64,000 bases of DNA from Collybiopsis luxurians FD-317 M1. Its lineage: Eukaryota > Basidiomycota > Agaricomycetes > Agaricales > Omphalotaceae. Made by a program: the position numbers and the translations under genes. The notes under the pieces were generated by a model, which saw nothing but the letters and a program-made list of their open reading frames with translations, searched no databases and was not told the origin of the DNA. Positions 46,707 to 57,218 of this stretch are shown here, piece by piece (the stretch's first letter is position 1; each line of letters starts with the position of its first letter). The DNA is taken from NCBI GenBank assembly GCA_000827265.1, contig KN834784.1, positions 472,796 to 536,795 of the forward strand, read 5' to 3'.

Positions 46707-48752
46707 CTAGCACTGGCCGGCTTCGGCTTCGCCCTCGCCCCCGCCCTCAAGTTCATCATCCCCGTCCCGCTCTCGCTCACCATCGCTCTCAAAATCAAGA
46801 TCCGAATGCTCGCTAGTAGGTGAAAACGCAAACGACGGAGCGCGAAGGTTGGACCAAGGATCTATTATTATTCGTACAAAAAAAAAAAAATACAATCAAT
46901 CAGTCAGTCAGTCAGTTAAGCCAGTTACTAGGATCATCAAGGAGAAGAAACACGTTTTACTTGCACGTGTAGGATTGACAAGCGACAGGCGAACAGGCAA
47001 AGAAGCAAAGGAAAATCTTGGTTTGATGGAAAAAAAGAGACACTCACCGAACGATGACACATCAGGTATATCCCTGTAAGGCGACAACCTGGTCCCGTAA
47101 CCACTGAAAAACCCAGTTCCTACATGACCCGTACCATGGCCAGTCGAGAATACCCCAGTTCCCCAATCCGACTGAGAATTTGAATGGCCATTCAAACCCG
47201 GGTTCAACTGCGCGTTCGCACCCACCGGCTCATTCTCCAATCGAGAAGCCAGCAACCCAATCTCCCGATCTAAATTTGCAACCAGGCGACGACCCAGAGC
47301 GGCCCTGGTCCGTCGACGGAACGACGGGACATCACCGCTGAGTAGATCACGAGGAGGTGCCAACTCTGTAGCCGCTCTTCCGTTCCCTGCCTGTCCTCGA
47401 TACTGAGATACTAGGGCGGCAACTTGATGACGATAGCCGTGCTGTACAATCGCCGACTCATCATCCTCATCGGAAGAATCAGGCCAATCCGCGGATAAGT
47501 CAGAGTCATCAGAGTCAGTCAAGTCTTGCAATGGAGGCATATCATCAGGTACATCTTCACCGTTGCCGTCGTCAGTTCCAGCGAACTGCTGTGTAATAGT
47601 TCCGTGATGACCACGGTTCCTTGTGCCTTCATCCATCTGTGTTCCGTTTGAAGCCCCGGGAGCCGCAAATCGCTGCGATGGTGGAAGGGAGGTACGGGTG
47701 TGAAGGCGAACCTCTAGTGCTGGGCGAAGACGAGGAATAGGAGGAAGTACGACTGGATCTGACTGATACTGGAAACGCGGCGGTGACGAAGGGGAAATCA
47801 GTGGTTGCCCACTTGTGGTGACAACCGCAGTCGCAGCCGGGACATCTTTAGGAGGCAGGGAAAGCAAAGCACCGGATTGGGATATCACAGCGTCGGGAAA
47901 GAACATGAATACTGTCGAGTCAAAGTCTCGTTCTCGGTGATGAGCGGAATTAGAGGAGAGTGATGATAGAGACGTGGCATTTGAAGTTACAGGATGCATG
48001 TTGCGGGAATCAATATCATCGTTTGCTAGAGTAAGAATTTCTTCGTCCGATGGAGATAGTATCGGTGTAAAATGGGTAGTTTGTCCACGACTGCGGGAAG
48101 GCAATAAACCAGATGTATGATTCTGAATCCTAGCGGAAGCGATGCGTTGCTCGAGACTCGACATCCGATCGGCACTGTCGTGATGGGCATTATGGGCTGT
48201 AGCACAGTATGTAGTCTTTGTACCCAGTGGTGAGCCACTATACGACGATTTAAGGACGACGACATATAGATAAACGGTGACTCTTACCAAGTTGAACAAG
48301 CAATACCTTCTCTGACGCATCCACATGAGCGGCGTATATTAATCTTTGGCTCGTCGCCACAAAGAACGACATGTGCATGTGTAAAATACTCTTCGTCCAA
48401 CGGTAACACCGTCTGTTGTACACCTCGAGATTTGGCAAGCCATCCTTTGCTGGAATGTTGAATAGCCCGAGCGTGCAGGAGGGTTCCTTGACAGAGTTGA
48501 CGATGCTTTGCCGAGCTGAGCCTCTGATTTGATTCTGGTTCATGGCAGGTATTACAGAATATTCTGTAACTCTGAACGCTAGAGTTATTGGCGGAATGAC
48601 TGCTTCCCTGTCCAAATTTGCGAGTCAGAGAGCAGTAAAAAATCGGAAAAAAAAGACAATGAACGAACCGGTGCGCCACTGGTCCGTTCAGCGACATAGG
48701 GAGTCATCCATACTGTTGTAGCACGACCAGTCCTCCAAGGTACTCCAGACAT
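46707..48752 (-). CDS. Cys-rich, acidic orphan protein
   Basis: Four exons (48752-48669, 48607-48288, 48237-47048, 46861-46707) total 1749 nt, giving 582 residues. I do not recognise the family. The N-terminal 150 residues hold a possible zinc-binding set: FCNTCHEPES near residue 50, then RRSCGCVREGIACSTCGSP and YC near residues 125-145, where the CSTC pair is created by splicing. The rest is low in complexity: Ser/Thr-rich stretches, a Pro-rich segment, a strongly acidic run (DLTDSDDSDLSADWPDSSDEDDE), a Gly-rich part (GTGVFSTGHGTGH) and a C-terminal acidic Glu/Gly tail. This layout suggests a nuclear or regulatory scaffold, but that is a guess. Intron 3 carries a (CAGT)n run at about 46902-46917. 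The stop codon coincides with the breakpoint of the P450 tandem duplication. Confidence 0.75.
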
Positions 48753-49685
48753 GAAATTGAAAGAATGAGTAGATGACTGTGCTGGGTAGAAATGGTAAAG
48801 GGAGAAGCTTGAAAGGAGGTGGTGATGGCCGCAAAACAGGTCGCGTTCGCCTATCACACCACGTGCGCGAATTTCAGTACATAAATTATTGGCCCCTATT
48901 TTGGAAGTCATGAAACCAAAGTCCGTTTGAAACGACAAACACCCATTTCCAAGGCAATCTCGTACGATATATCTCGATACAACCGATCCGACGAAGCTGA
49001 CTGCGAAAAAAAAATCTAAAGGATTTTTTTACTGGCATAATCCGTCACCAAAACTGTCTAAACTCTATCCAGACTGACCGATGACAGGTGGTATAAGGTC
49101 TGCCGTCATATAGCGAACAGCTTGCATACTCGTGGTTTGGGAAGTTGAGCAGTGAAATGCCTTTGAGCTGCTTCGTCGGGGAACTATCGACCAAACAGAG
49201 ACACCTTCACACCTCGAGCAGTCTTCTAGTGTAAAAAACGGTAATTATAGCTTCGGAATCCACTCTGAAACTCCGAGACCATTTATTCATTGAAGCAGCT
49301 TCCTCTATCTTTATGTATACTGTTCCACCAACACGACTTTACGCCACAAACGTCAGCTAGGTCAGGCGCGCATGCTGTTCCTCCTCATAGAGTTCCACCA
49401 TTGCCTCTCTATGCCCGTAACGGCTGCCAAGGATAACCCGAAATGGCCCACTCAAAACCATGATGGCCTTGCCATCACCGGCGAAAATGCTTCTTCTTGT
49501 ATGAACTTTTGAATGAGCTTTCTCAGCTCTTAGAGCCGAGTAATGCGACTCATCACTTATATGCGTAAAAAGCGATTTTAAGTTATAGCATGCAGCTATA
49601 AAAGCTCCATTCGATTTCCATCTTTCTTCATCCCATTTTTGAAGAACCAGTGCTATCGGATACCTCTTCCAAACACAAAACCATC
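48753..49685. other. divergent intergenic region
   Basis: Lies between the starts of the orphan gene (-) and the YcaC-like hydrolase (+). No gene or RNA recognised. It probably holds both promoters. A TATAAAAG run at about 49596-49603 lies about 90 bp before the hydrolase ATG. Confidence 0.5.
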
Positions 49686-50661
49686 ATGTGTCAGTTCATC
49701 TCCTAAGTTCCTCGATTCATTTCCTTCGCATTGTCACTTACCCCCATCCAACCTCTCCACCGTTCCCCCGGGCCCTTCTTCCCCAATCCCCCCTCCCCCA
49801 ACCTACCTTACAACCACAAGCAGCAGCCAAACCGCCCACCTTTGAACGCATCGACAAAGACAACGCCATGCTACTCGTCGTCGACCACCAAATAGGCTTA
49901 TTCTCCGTCGTCCGAGACTACCAAGCCGACCAATTCAAAAACAACATCTTCGCGCACGCCGCATTAGGCAAGGTGTTCAACCTTCCCACTATACTTACCA
50001 CGAGTACCGAACAAGGTACGTACGTCTCCCAAGCTGCTTTGTTTCGCTACTGTACATACTTCGAATCTTACACTTAACACCTCCGCACCTGTAAATCACT
50101 TATTACTCAGGACCCAACGGCCCCCTACCAAAAGAAATCATCGAAATGCACCCCAACGCCCCGTTCATCAAACGTCAAGGCGAAGTAAACGCATGGGACA
50201 ACGAAGATTTCCGCAAGGCAGTCAAAGCGACTGGTAAAAAACAAGTCATCATGGCTGGTATCACCACCGATGTTCGTACCGCACTCTATAATATCTTTCA
50301 TCTTTCCCCTCCTTACTGATTCCTTCAACCCCCCCACCCCCAACGACGACAGGTCTGCACAACCTTCCTAGCCCTCTCCCTCATCCAAGAAGGCTACACC
50401 GTCTTCGCCAACGCCGAAGCTTCTGGAGCCGCCTCCCAACGAATCGCAGACGACGCCAACGACCGCATGCGCCAAGCAGGCGTGCACGTCTTATCCATGT
50501 TCGCCATTGCCTGCGATCTGATGAGAAATTGGAACAACACCCCCGGGGCGAAGGAGATGTTCCCCTTCTTTGATAAATATTTCAGCGTTTATGGGATGTT
50601 AGCGAGAGGACATGCGGCTGCTGTTGAAGATGGGGTGGTTTTACCTGGAGAGAGCCAATGA
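49686..50661 (+). CDS. YcaC-like isochorismatase-family hydrolase
   Basis: Four exons (49686-49689, 49824-50015, 50111-50271, 50353-50661) sum to 666 nt, giving 221 residues. The first exon is only ATGT: spliced to 49824 it yields MSAKPPTFERIDKDN, the usual start of fungal YcaC proteins. Without this splice no in-frame ATG precedes the catalytic Asp region. The cysteine-hydrolase triad is present: Asp in LLVVDHQIGLF, Lys in FIKRQGE and Cys in TTDVCTTF (joined over an intron), with the cis-peptide-type GITTD just before the Cys. The C-terminal DLMRNWNNTPGAKEM and the length fit YcaC and not nicotinamidase. The substrate of this group is not well defined. It faces the formate dehydrogenase gene, with 155 bp between their stops. 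Confidence 0.88.
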
Positions 50662-50816
50662 TTGTTCGCTGTATGAAGATTGAAGATCTGTATTGTTTGG
50701 GGGTTCTACATATTACAATAATAGAAGAATGATTCAGACCGAAAATTATTAGTTACTACATTGGCTTCTCGCTTCAATCGAGAATCGAGGGAAGTGGCTA
50801 CTACGATATAAAACTT

Positions 50817-52425
50817 CTAACGCTGTCCGTCTACAAGGAATATTTTCAGTATAAATCGACCACGCAAAGGAAAAAAATTACTCACAAGCCTTGGTAGCCC
50901 ATGCACCTACGCACGATACAAAGTCAGATTAAAGGCCCAAACGCAAGAATCATCAAAATCCCACGTACCAATACCAACAATAACATCCGCAGGATTCTGC
51001 TCCTTCCCATCAAAGTAATTTTCCAAAATCTTCTTCGTACCAGCGGCATATCGAGCCTGCGCATCCAACGTCGTTCCAGAGTAATGAGGAGTCATACCGT
51101 TTCCTCCTCCGAGCGGGTTCTTCATCGTGCGCCACGGGTGGTCTTTGGGTGCGGGCTGGACGTTCCAAACATCACCGGCATACCCTCTAAGCTGCCCGCT
51201 CTTCAGAGCAGCCACAACGGCATCTTGGTCACAAATCGCACCCCGGGCAGTGTTGACAAGCCACGCTCCGGGTTTAAATTTGGATAAGAGTTTCTCATTG
51301 ATGAGTCCGCGGGTACCTTCGTGCAGCGGAGCGTTGACAGTGACGACATCACATTCCGAGACGAATTGCTGTGGGAGGTATAGAAATATAGATAAGATAA
51401 TCAGTATAATCAGATGAAAATGAGAGGGGTGTAGCGAGAACACACCTCAATATCCTCAACCCTCCTCGCCTTGACAGCCTGCTCTCTCTCCGCAGGAAGC
51501 TGAGTATAATCATAATACAAAAGCTCCTTACAATCGAACGGAACAAGTCTCTGAAGAACCCGATAACCTATCCTCCCAGCTCCGATAGTTCCAACTACCT
51601 TTCCCTCAAGATCGTACGCATTTCGGGCGATATCAGAGACTTGCCAGTCTCCGCGTTCAATCATTTCGTGCGCAGGTACAAAGTTGCGGACGAGGGCGAG
51701 AATGTCCATGACGACGTGTTCTGCGACGGAGACGACGTTCGAACCGGTGACCTGAATGCGTGTGAGAGAATCAGAACCGCAAAGAGATGAAATAACGGGT
51801 CGGAAGTGGGATGACTCACCTCGAGGACTTGAATCTTGTGGTCGACGGCAGCATTAAGGTCGATGTGGTCAGAGCCGACACCAGCCGTTACACAGATCTT
51901 CAGGTTCTTTGCCTTCTCCATAACCTCTCGAGTGAGATATCCTGAGCATAGCTGTTAGACTACGACACAAGAATCATCGAATCCCACGAGCATACCAGGG
52001 TGGAAAGGGGTTGTAATGAGAACCTCTGCATCTGCAATGTGTTTCTGGAAGTCACTGTTGGGTCCTTCTTTGTCGCTCGATACCTTGAATCCGAATCAAC
52101 ATCGTTGAATAATACGTTGATAAGCCGTAAATCTCACTAGGAGTTGATTATCAGGACTGTATCAGAAGAATGACGATATAAAGTAGCGTACCGATAAGCT
52201 CATGTCCTCTTGATGCGAGCCATTTATCCAACCCCAACTGCATCGACTCGAGTTAGCTTGCCTAGGAATGGCAACACAGTCACCCTCTTCACCTTGTTCT
52301 CAACAGTTCCTAATAATCTAGGCTCCTGAACGGCGGATTTGAATCCATTGTACAAGATAGCAAGGACCTAATCAACGATGAGAATTAAAGTTGTGACAAG
52401 AACAGACGGATATCAGTACCTTCAT
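50817..52425 (-). CDS. NAD-dependent formate dehydrogenase
   Basis: The ATG at 52425 opens a 6-nt exon (ATGAAG, Met-Lys), followed by [49 protein letters not shown]...[46 protein letters not shown], then the Rossmann motif [15 protein letters not shown], the catalytic-region segments [43 protein letters not shown] and [20 protein letters not shown], with the active-site His. Two tiny final exons spell GAWATKAYGQR before TAG at 50817-50819. All formate dehydrogenase residues I know (Arg, His, Asn, Pro-Phe-His-Pro) are in place. The enzyme oxidises formate to CO2 with NAD+ in the cytosol, useful in oxalate, methanol or lignin-derived C1 metabolism. Short exons at both ends are easily missed. 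Confidence 0.92.
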
Positions 52426-53329
52426 ACTGGCGTTAGAATACTGGAGTGATGAGACAATCAGGTGTAGAACCGAGTGTGATTGAGGAAAGATATTTGAGAA
52501 GAGGCTTAGCCTTTTTGTACTCGAAATTTCCCTGTGACTTCATAGTTTCATTAAGTTGTAGTCTGCCAGATAAATGGCCCGAATTTGAGTGTACAGCGCA
52601 CGGGACGGTGCGGGAGTGAGGACATGTGAGCAAGTTGTTTCTATTTTGGGCGAAAGGTTCCGAGTCTTCCGAGATGATGGCATCAAGGTTCCGGGACGTC
52701 CCGCCCATGCGCATCGGGTCGCTTTGGGTTCATACGCTCAACGTCGGGTTGCTCCGAGGGTCCTCAACTTGCCAGCCTAAGATCGCGGCTCAAATATGTG
52801 CACGTTTCGTAAACCCCTTTGGCATGTCCGACCGCAGCGTTGCAGGCGTTTTGTTGACTGCGACGGGAAGGCTCGGGTCAAGTCCCTGGGATTCTGAAAG
52901 GGCGTTTCTACTTTGAGCCATTGGCCAGCTAGTCGTACTGCCAGACATCCCGAGTATCTTGTTAGGACTCATGCTGGAATACTGCGTATTTTCCAATACG
53001 TCCCGAAATTTTACATTTCATCCAAGAGCTGCTTCGCACAGGTCGAAATCAACCTATAGTATCTCAATCTCCATACATGTAAGTACGAGATTCGAGTGAA
53101 AGTTGCGTGGAAGGCCTGGGCGCCTATTTGCCTTTTTCCTTGTTTAGAATACAGCACTCGTGATTCTCAGTCGCCTCGAGAGGTTCGCAGGTTCGCCCTA
53201 AGACTGGAACATATAGAAAAGGTCACTTCAACAAAGGGCCCATTATAGGCAGAATAAGTACATAAAATCAATTACATGCTCTACTGGAAATCAAGTATCC
53301 ATCGGAGGCTTGACCTATTAGCACCTCTC
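52426..53329. other. intergenic: formate dehydrogenase promoter and FSH 3' flank
   Basis: Open frames at 52433-52714 (-) and 52589-52916 (+) have no motif. No RNA or repeat recognised. Confidence 0.5.
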
Positions 53330-54505
53330 TTACATAGGTGCGGGACTAGCAGAATGTGAAGCAGCAGGCGTTGACTCGGAGGAATTCGAATTCGAGTCCG
53401 TGGAACTGACTTCCGGAGATGATATCTCATTATCCATCGGATCCTTGAGCCACGCCGCGATAAACTTGCGCCAAGGGGTCTTTGAAGGAACAAAATGACC
53501 TGTGTAGTAGAACAACGATCGATGAGCAAGATACGAAAACACAGTCAAAGCTTATAGTAAAGATGAATGGCACACCGCCGTCGTGGGTTTCTATTCTCCG
53601 ATTTGGTGTTATTTCTGTTAATCGCTTAGCAATGGCCAAGGGAACGATGGGATCGTTTAGGCCACATATGTGAAGGGTTCGAGTCTTAAGTTCCGAAGTG
53701 GGAGAGAGAATAGCTGAGGCTGGGAGAAACGTAGGGAGAAATCCTGCGGCGCAAACACAGAATGATCTTTTGTGAGTGTCAATCAGAGCATTTACGAGGT
53801 TCAAATGAGCATATGGACATACGCTGGTGGATGCGGTGGCTGGCCATCTATAAGAAAATCTGAATACTTCGAAGAGTCTTCAAGTAACGCCGCAAGGACC
53901 GCCGCCATGACTGCACCTTGGCTATAGCGGTCGATTATTCAAAGAAATGAAGACAGCAGCAGGGTTCATCAGTGACACGTACCTAAAACCGAAAAAGCCA
54001 TCGAATTGTTTGCCTTCTTCGCTTGCTTCCTTCAACACACCTCTCAAGAAAATCAAGGAATCCTCCATCCCTATAGGAACATTCTTTTCTTTATCAGCAA
54101 ACTTCCACCATCCTCGTAACACAGCGTTCGGATCCTCTGGGTTTGAGTTTGCTTCAGGTTCTGTCGGCTCGTCGTCAAACAGATCCTTAGCTTGAAGTAC
54201 ATGCGGAGCATCAATGAATACTAGCATCAGGCAGACGTCAATATCCGACTACTTTCGGTTGATACGAAGAGAAGAGGACGCACCGAATTCGACAGTGCTC
54301 TTGCACTGTTTCCTTAAAGTAGATAGCTGTTCCATACATCGTCAGGTAAGATTTAAATGACAAAAGAGGGGGAGATGCCTACTCTTTTACTGAAAATGTA
54401 CCCGTTCGATCCATACCTAACCAAGCTGTATGATACAACAACGAAAATCGTGCGAGTACCTTACCCATGAAGGACTAGAACCCGTTTAACTGTAGTCGAA
54501 GCCAT
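53330..54505 (-). CDS. FSH1-family serine hydrolase
   Basis: The ATG at 54505 gives MASTTVKRVLVLHG (beta-strand plus oxyanion-type HG), the segment FSVKE, then FIDAPHVLQAKDLFDDEP, WWKFADKEKN, SLIFLRGVLKEASEEGKQFDGFFGF joined to SQGAVMAAVLAALL. This supplies the nucleophile elbow GFSQG across an intron. The later CGLNDPIVPLAIAKRL carries the Asp, and DGG joined to HFVP the His, of the Ser-Asp-His triad. A Ser/Pro-rich tail follows (STDSNSNSSESTPAASHSASPAPM). FSH1 proteins are alpha/beta hydrolases; some act in polyketide release, others are housekeeping. No signal peptide. The spliced active-site motifs make the family firm; the role is unknown. Confidence 0.85.
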
Positions 54506-55217
54506 CGTGTAGCAATGGACGAGACAGAAGACTCACTATAAATACTCACCTACTAGATCCGAGTCAACTCGACTCAGTGAGAAGTGGCTTTGTAATTTGC
54601 TGGGACTATACTTGGCGTTGGGCCACGGCAGTGCCGCCACCGCAGCTCGAAACTTGTTCGCCCATGAACGTCGTTTGTGCAATGTGCAGTATCCCCCCAG
54701 TTTAGTAGGTAACATGCTCGCAGAATGAGGTACGATAAAACTCTGGCGGAACAATCAACCGGGTTATTTGTCGAGGTTGACAACTAGTCAGTACTCATCG
54801 CTTTAATTGTAAGCAGTCGTAGATCATGTCGAGGACCTATCGGGTTGGTAGTAATTTTTTGAATGTTCATATTAACCCCTTTCCCTGTTTAAAATCTGTG
54901 CATCACAGGTGTTATTTCTTTGCTGGTTGTTGTAGATATCCTTTGGCGTTTTGATTTTTGTGGAATTTACGACCTCGTTTAGTGGGTCTGTGACTTCCAA
55001 AATCGGACATCTTCTAAGTAGATAAGCGGAAGTCTGGCAGAAAATCAACGGTAGTCGGCGAAGGAACATTCAGCAGGGAAAGGTTTAGTGCCTGAACAGC
55101 AAGTTTCCTTTATGGCTGCGGTTGCACAGAAACCAATGAACTTGAGGACAACAAATTACATTTACAACAGCTACTTTTTTTTAGGACTTTGTCCGAAGAA
55201 ACCCTGCTGAATTTCAT
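54506..55217. other. intergenic, no gene recognised
   Basis: The first part is the FSH gene promoter. Nothing else could be identified. Confidence 0.45.
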
Positions 55218-56540
55218 TCACTCATTCAATGATGTAGATGTATCCCATGGTGCCTCCCATGCTGTTAAATCTTCTACGGTGGTAAGTTCTACTTGATTGC
55301 TTGATTTAGACAATGAAGGTGGCACCCCATCGGATGTAGAAAGGGCCTGCAGGTGGAGAATTGTTCGGGTACACTGAAATTCAATCAGGTATAGAGAATA
55401 TAGGAGCGTAAATTGATGTACCGCAGCGGAAATAAATGTCATTAAAAGTCTTTCACCGATATAAGATTTGGGTATGCGAAATATAAGGAGATGACTGACG
55501 GAAAAATGAAAATGACTGGTGTTCCCCTCTTGAAAACTCCGACACCAATCGAAATCATCGCCACTACAAGCAGCGTTACTCTGGGAAACTGTGCGCGAGA
55601 AGTAGCAAGGGTTAGCACGATACCTAGGATGCCTGCGAAGACCTTCAATCCATCTCGATTTAGTACGGGTAATAATGTGGGTCGAAACAATGTGAGGGAA
55701 CGAAAATCCCAAATTGTACGTTTCCAGGCTAGTCCATGTAGAGTGAGTTGAATCACCGATTCTCCGCCGCTGCATTTTCGTCAGAGTTTTCATTCCTATC
55801 GCGTACCAATAAAGGCCTTACACGAGAATCAGGATGCGACTTTGCCATCCATCAGCCGAAAACATTACAGGGAGGCAAAGTCCGTCAAACTTGATTTTTG
55901 AGCCAGTGAATCGTAACACTATACCCACAGTCGGCCCAACAAATCCCATTATAATCAGGACTAGAAGAGATACACCAACGAGAAGACTTTGGTTGTAGAG
56001 AGCGAATACTTTGAAGGAAACCCATCAGTCAGGTATTGAGAACACAAGCAAAAATGAGACCTCGAAGCATGAGGACTAAATGCAACACGAGCAGCATGCA
56101 TTGACAGGACACGATGCGAAACAGAAGCAAAGATATGCAAAGTAGTTCCGGGATTGGCTCGTGTCTACCAGTTTTAGCACTCATGACGGATATCAGAACG
56201 ATGTCTACACTAATACTTTCAAGTTTAGTTTGCGCTACAGGGAGGCTAAGTTTACTCACATCTGAATTACAACTGCCAGATAACGGGCCAAAATAAAGAG
56301 AACCCGTACAAGGGTCAGTTGAAAAGGTCTCCTAAGAAACGTATGAGGTTTCACCAAAAGGACAAGGGGAAGATTCACTCGCCTCCACACGTACTCCAGC
56401 TCTTGCCTTCTCGTCGATATGATATCACATCCAGTGAGGAACAGCCCTAATACTTCGAATCTATCAATATATGTATATCGTTCTAGCCACCCAAAAGGCT
56501 ACGTTTCACACTTACCTGATGCAACCAGTCTGGCCTCCAT
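55218..56540 (-). CDS. multi-pass fungal membrane protein (DUF6533-like), frame uncertain
   Basis: A start at 56540 (MEARLVASG, spliced to LFLTGCDIISTRRQELEYVWRR) followed by RPFQLTLVRVLFILARYLAVVIQ matches the entry of the Agaricomycete DUF6533-type family, in which E-x-E-x-x-W-R-R-P is typical. Later exons give VFALYNQSLLVGVSLLVLIMGF and then SVIQLTLHGLAWKRTIWDF...LLPVLNRDGLKVFAGILGIVLT. The C-terminal tail is TRTILHLQALSTSDG...ELTTVEDLTAWE, with the stop at 55218. The phases at the intron between WRR and RPFQ (56341-56395) do not agree by one base with GT-AG sites, so either a non-standard splice, a small indel or a pseudogene is involved. Function of the family is unknown. Confidence 0.6.
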
Positions 56541-57218
56541 TCAAGGCAATATCAAAGTCCGAGGGTCCCGAAAGAACGATAACTTGAATGAAGCTGCTTA
56601 TAAGTGCGCAGCGCGCGCGAATACACTACAAGAATCAGGGACGACTGACATGGATTGTGTTCGGTTGAAATACCTGAATACCATTATTAAGGTTCGGTAA
56701 CTTCAGTCATCGCTCATTATGTACTTACATATGTACATATGCGTTTAACGGTTCCAAAGTTGATGGGTTACATCAAGCATTGACTGGAAAGTTCAGCCAC
56801 ACATTCAATGATTCATTACGCCATTTGAGTCAACATCCTTCTCTGAATTTCGCTGACTACATATGCAGGTATACCATGAAGTCGGATAAGTTTAAGAATT
56901 TTCGTAAGGTCCAGAGTCTGGTGAGGTGGCTTGGGGTATAAAGCCTGGTCCTCGAGTCGATTGCGAGTCAATGGTGAATGTGGATGGTGAATGCCAATGT
57001 GTAAAAGGCGGCCAAAGTTCTGAATGGTGGGAAAATCAAGTGTGGAAAGAAAAAGAAAAACCCTGAAAACGAAGGGCGTTTATTTTGGCGCTTATCTCAC
57101 CCCACTCCACAAGCTTCTCTTTCCTGAGTCTCCCTGTTAATTTAGACCATTCTTCTTCACCTACGTGCTCGAAATCTGAAATTGACCGTTTGAATTGGCT
57201 CTGAAATTTTTGACCGTC
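56541..57218. other. divergent intergenic region
   Basis: Probable promoters of the membrane protein (-) and the MFS gene (+). Short overlapping near-repeats (ATGGTGAATGTGGATGGTGAATG) lie at about 56971-56993. No gene recognised. Confidence 0.45.

Larger units (their letters stand above)
41560..46712 (+). repeat. tandem duplication unit 2 (contains P450 copy C and hAT insertion)
   Basis: Starts with the last-intron end and last exon of a copy-A-like P450 and ends at the stop codon of the minus-strand gene (46707-46709). Removing the 856-bp hAT element and one 8-bp repeat leaves about 4.3 kb, close to unit 1. The junction at about 41560 (CTTTGCTAGC|AGCTG) shows only a few bases of possible microhomology. 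Confidence 0.75.

Noticed and set aside
46902..46917. (CAGT)n repeat as a mobile-element footprint
   Set aside because: Simple microsatellite inside an intron of the orphan gene.
57195..57218. Longer N-terminus for the MFS transporter
   Set aside because: Starts with TTG; the first ATG is at 57219.
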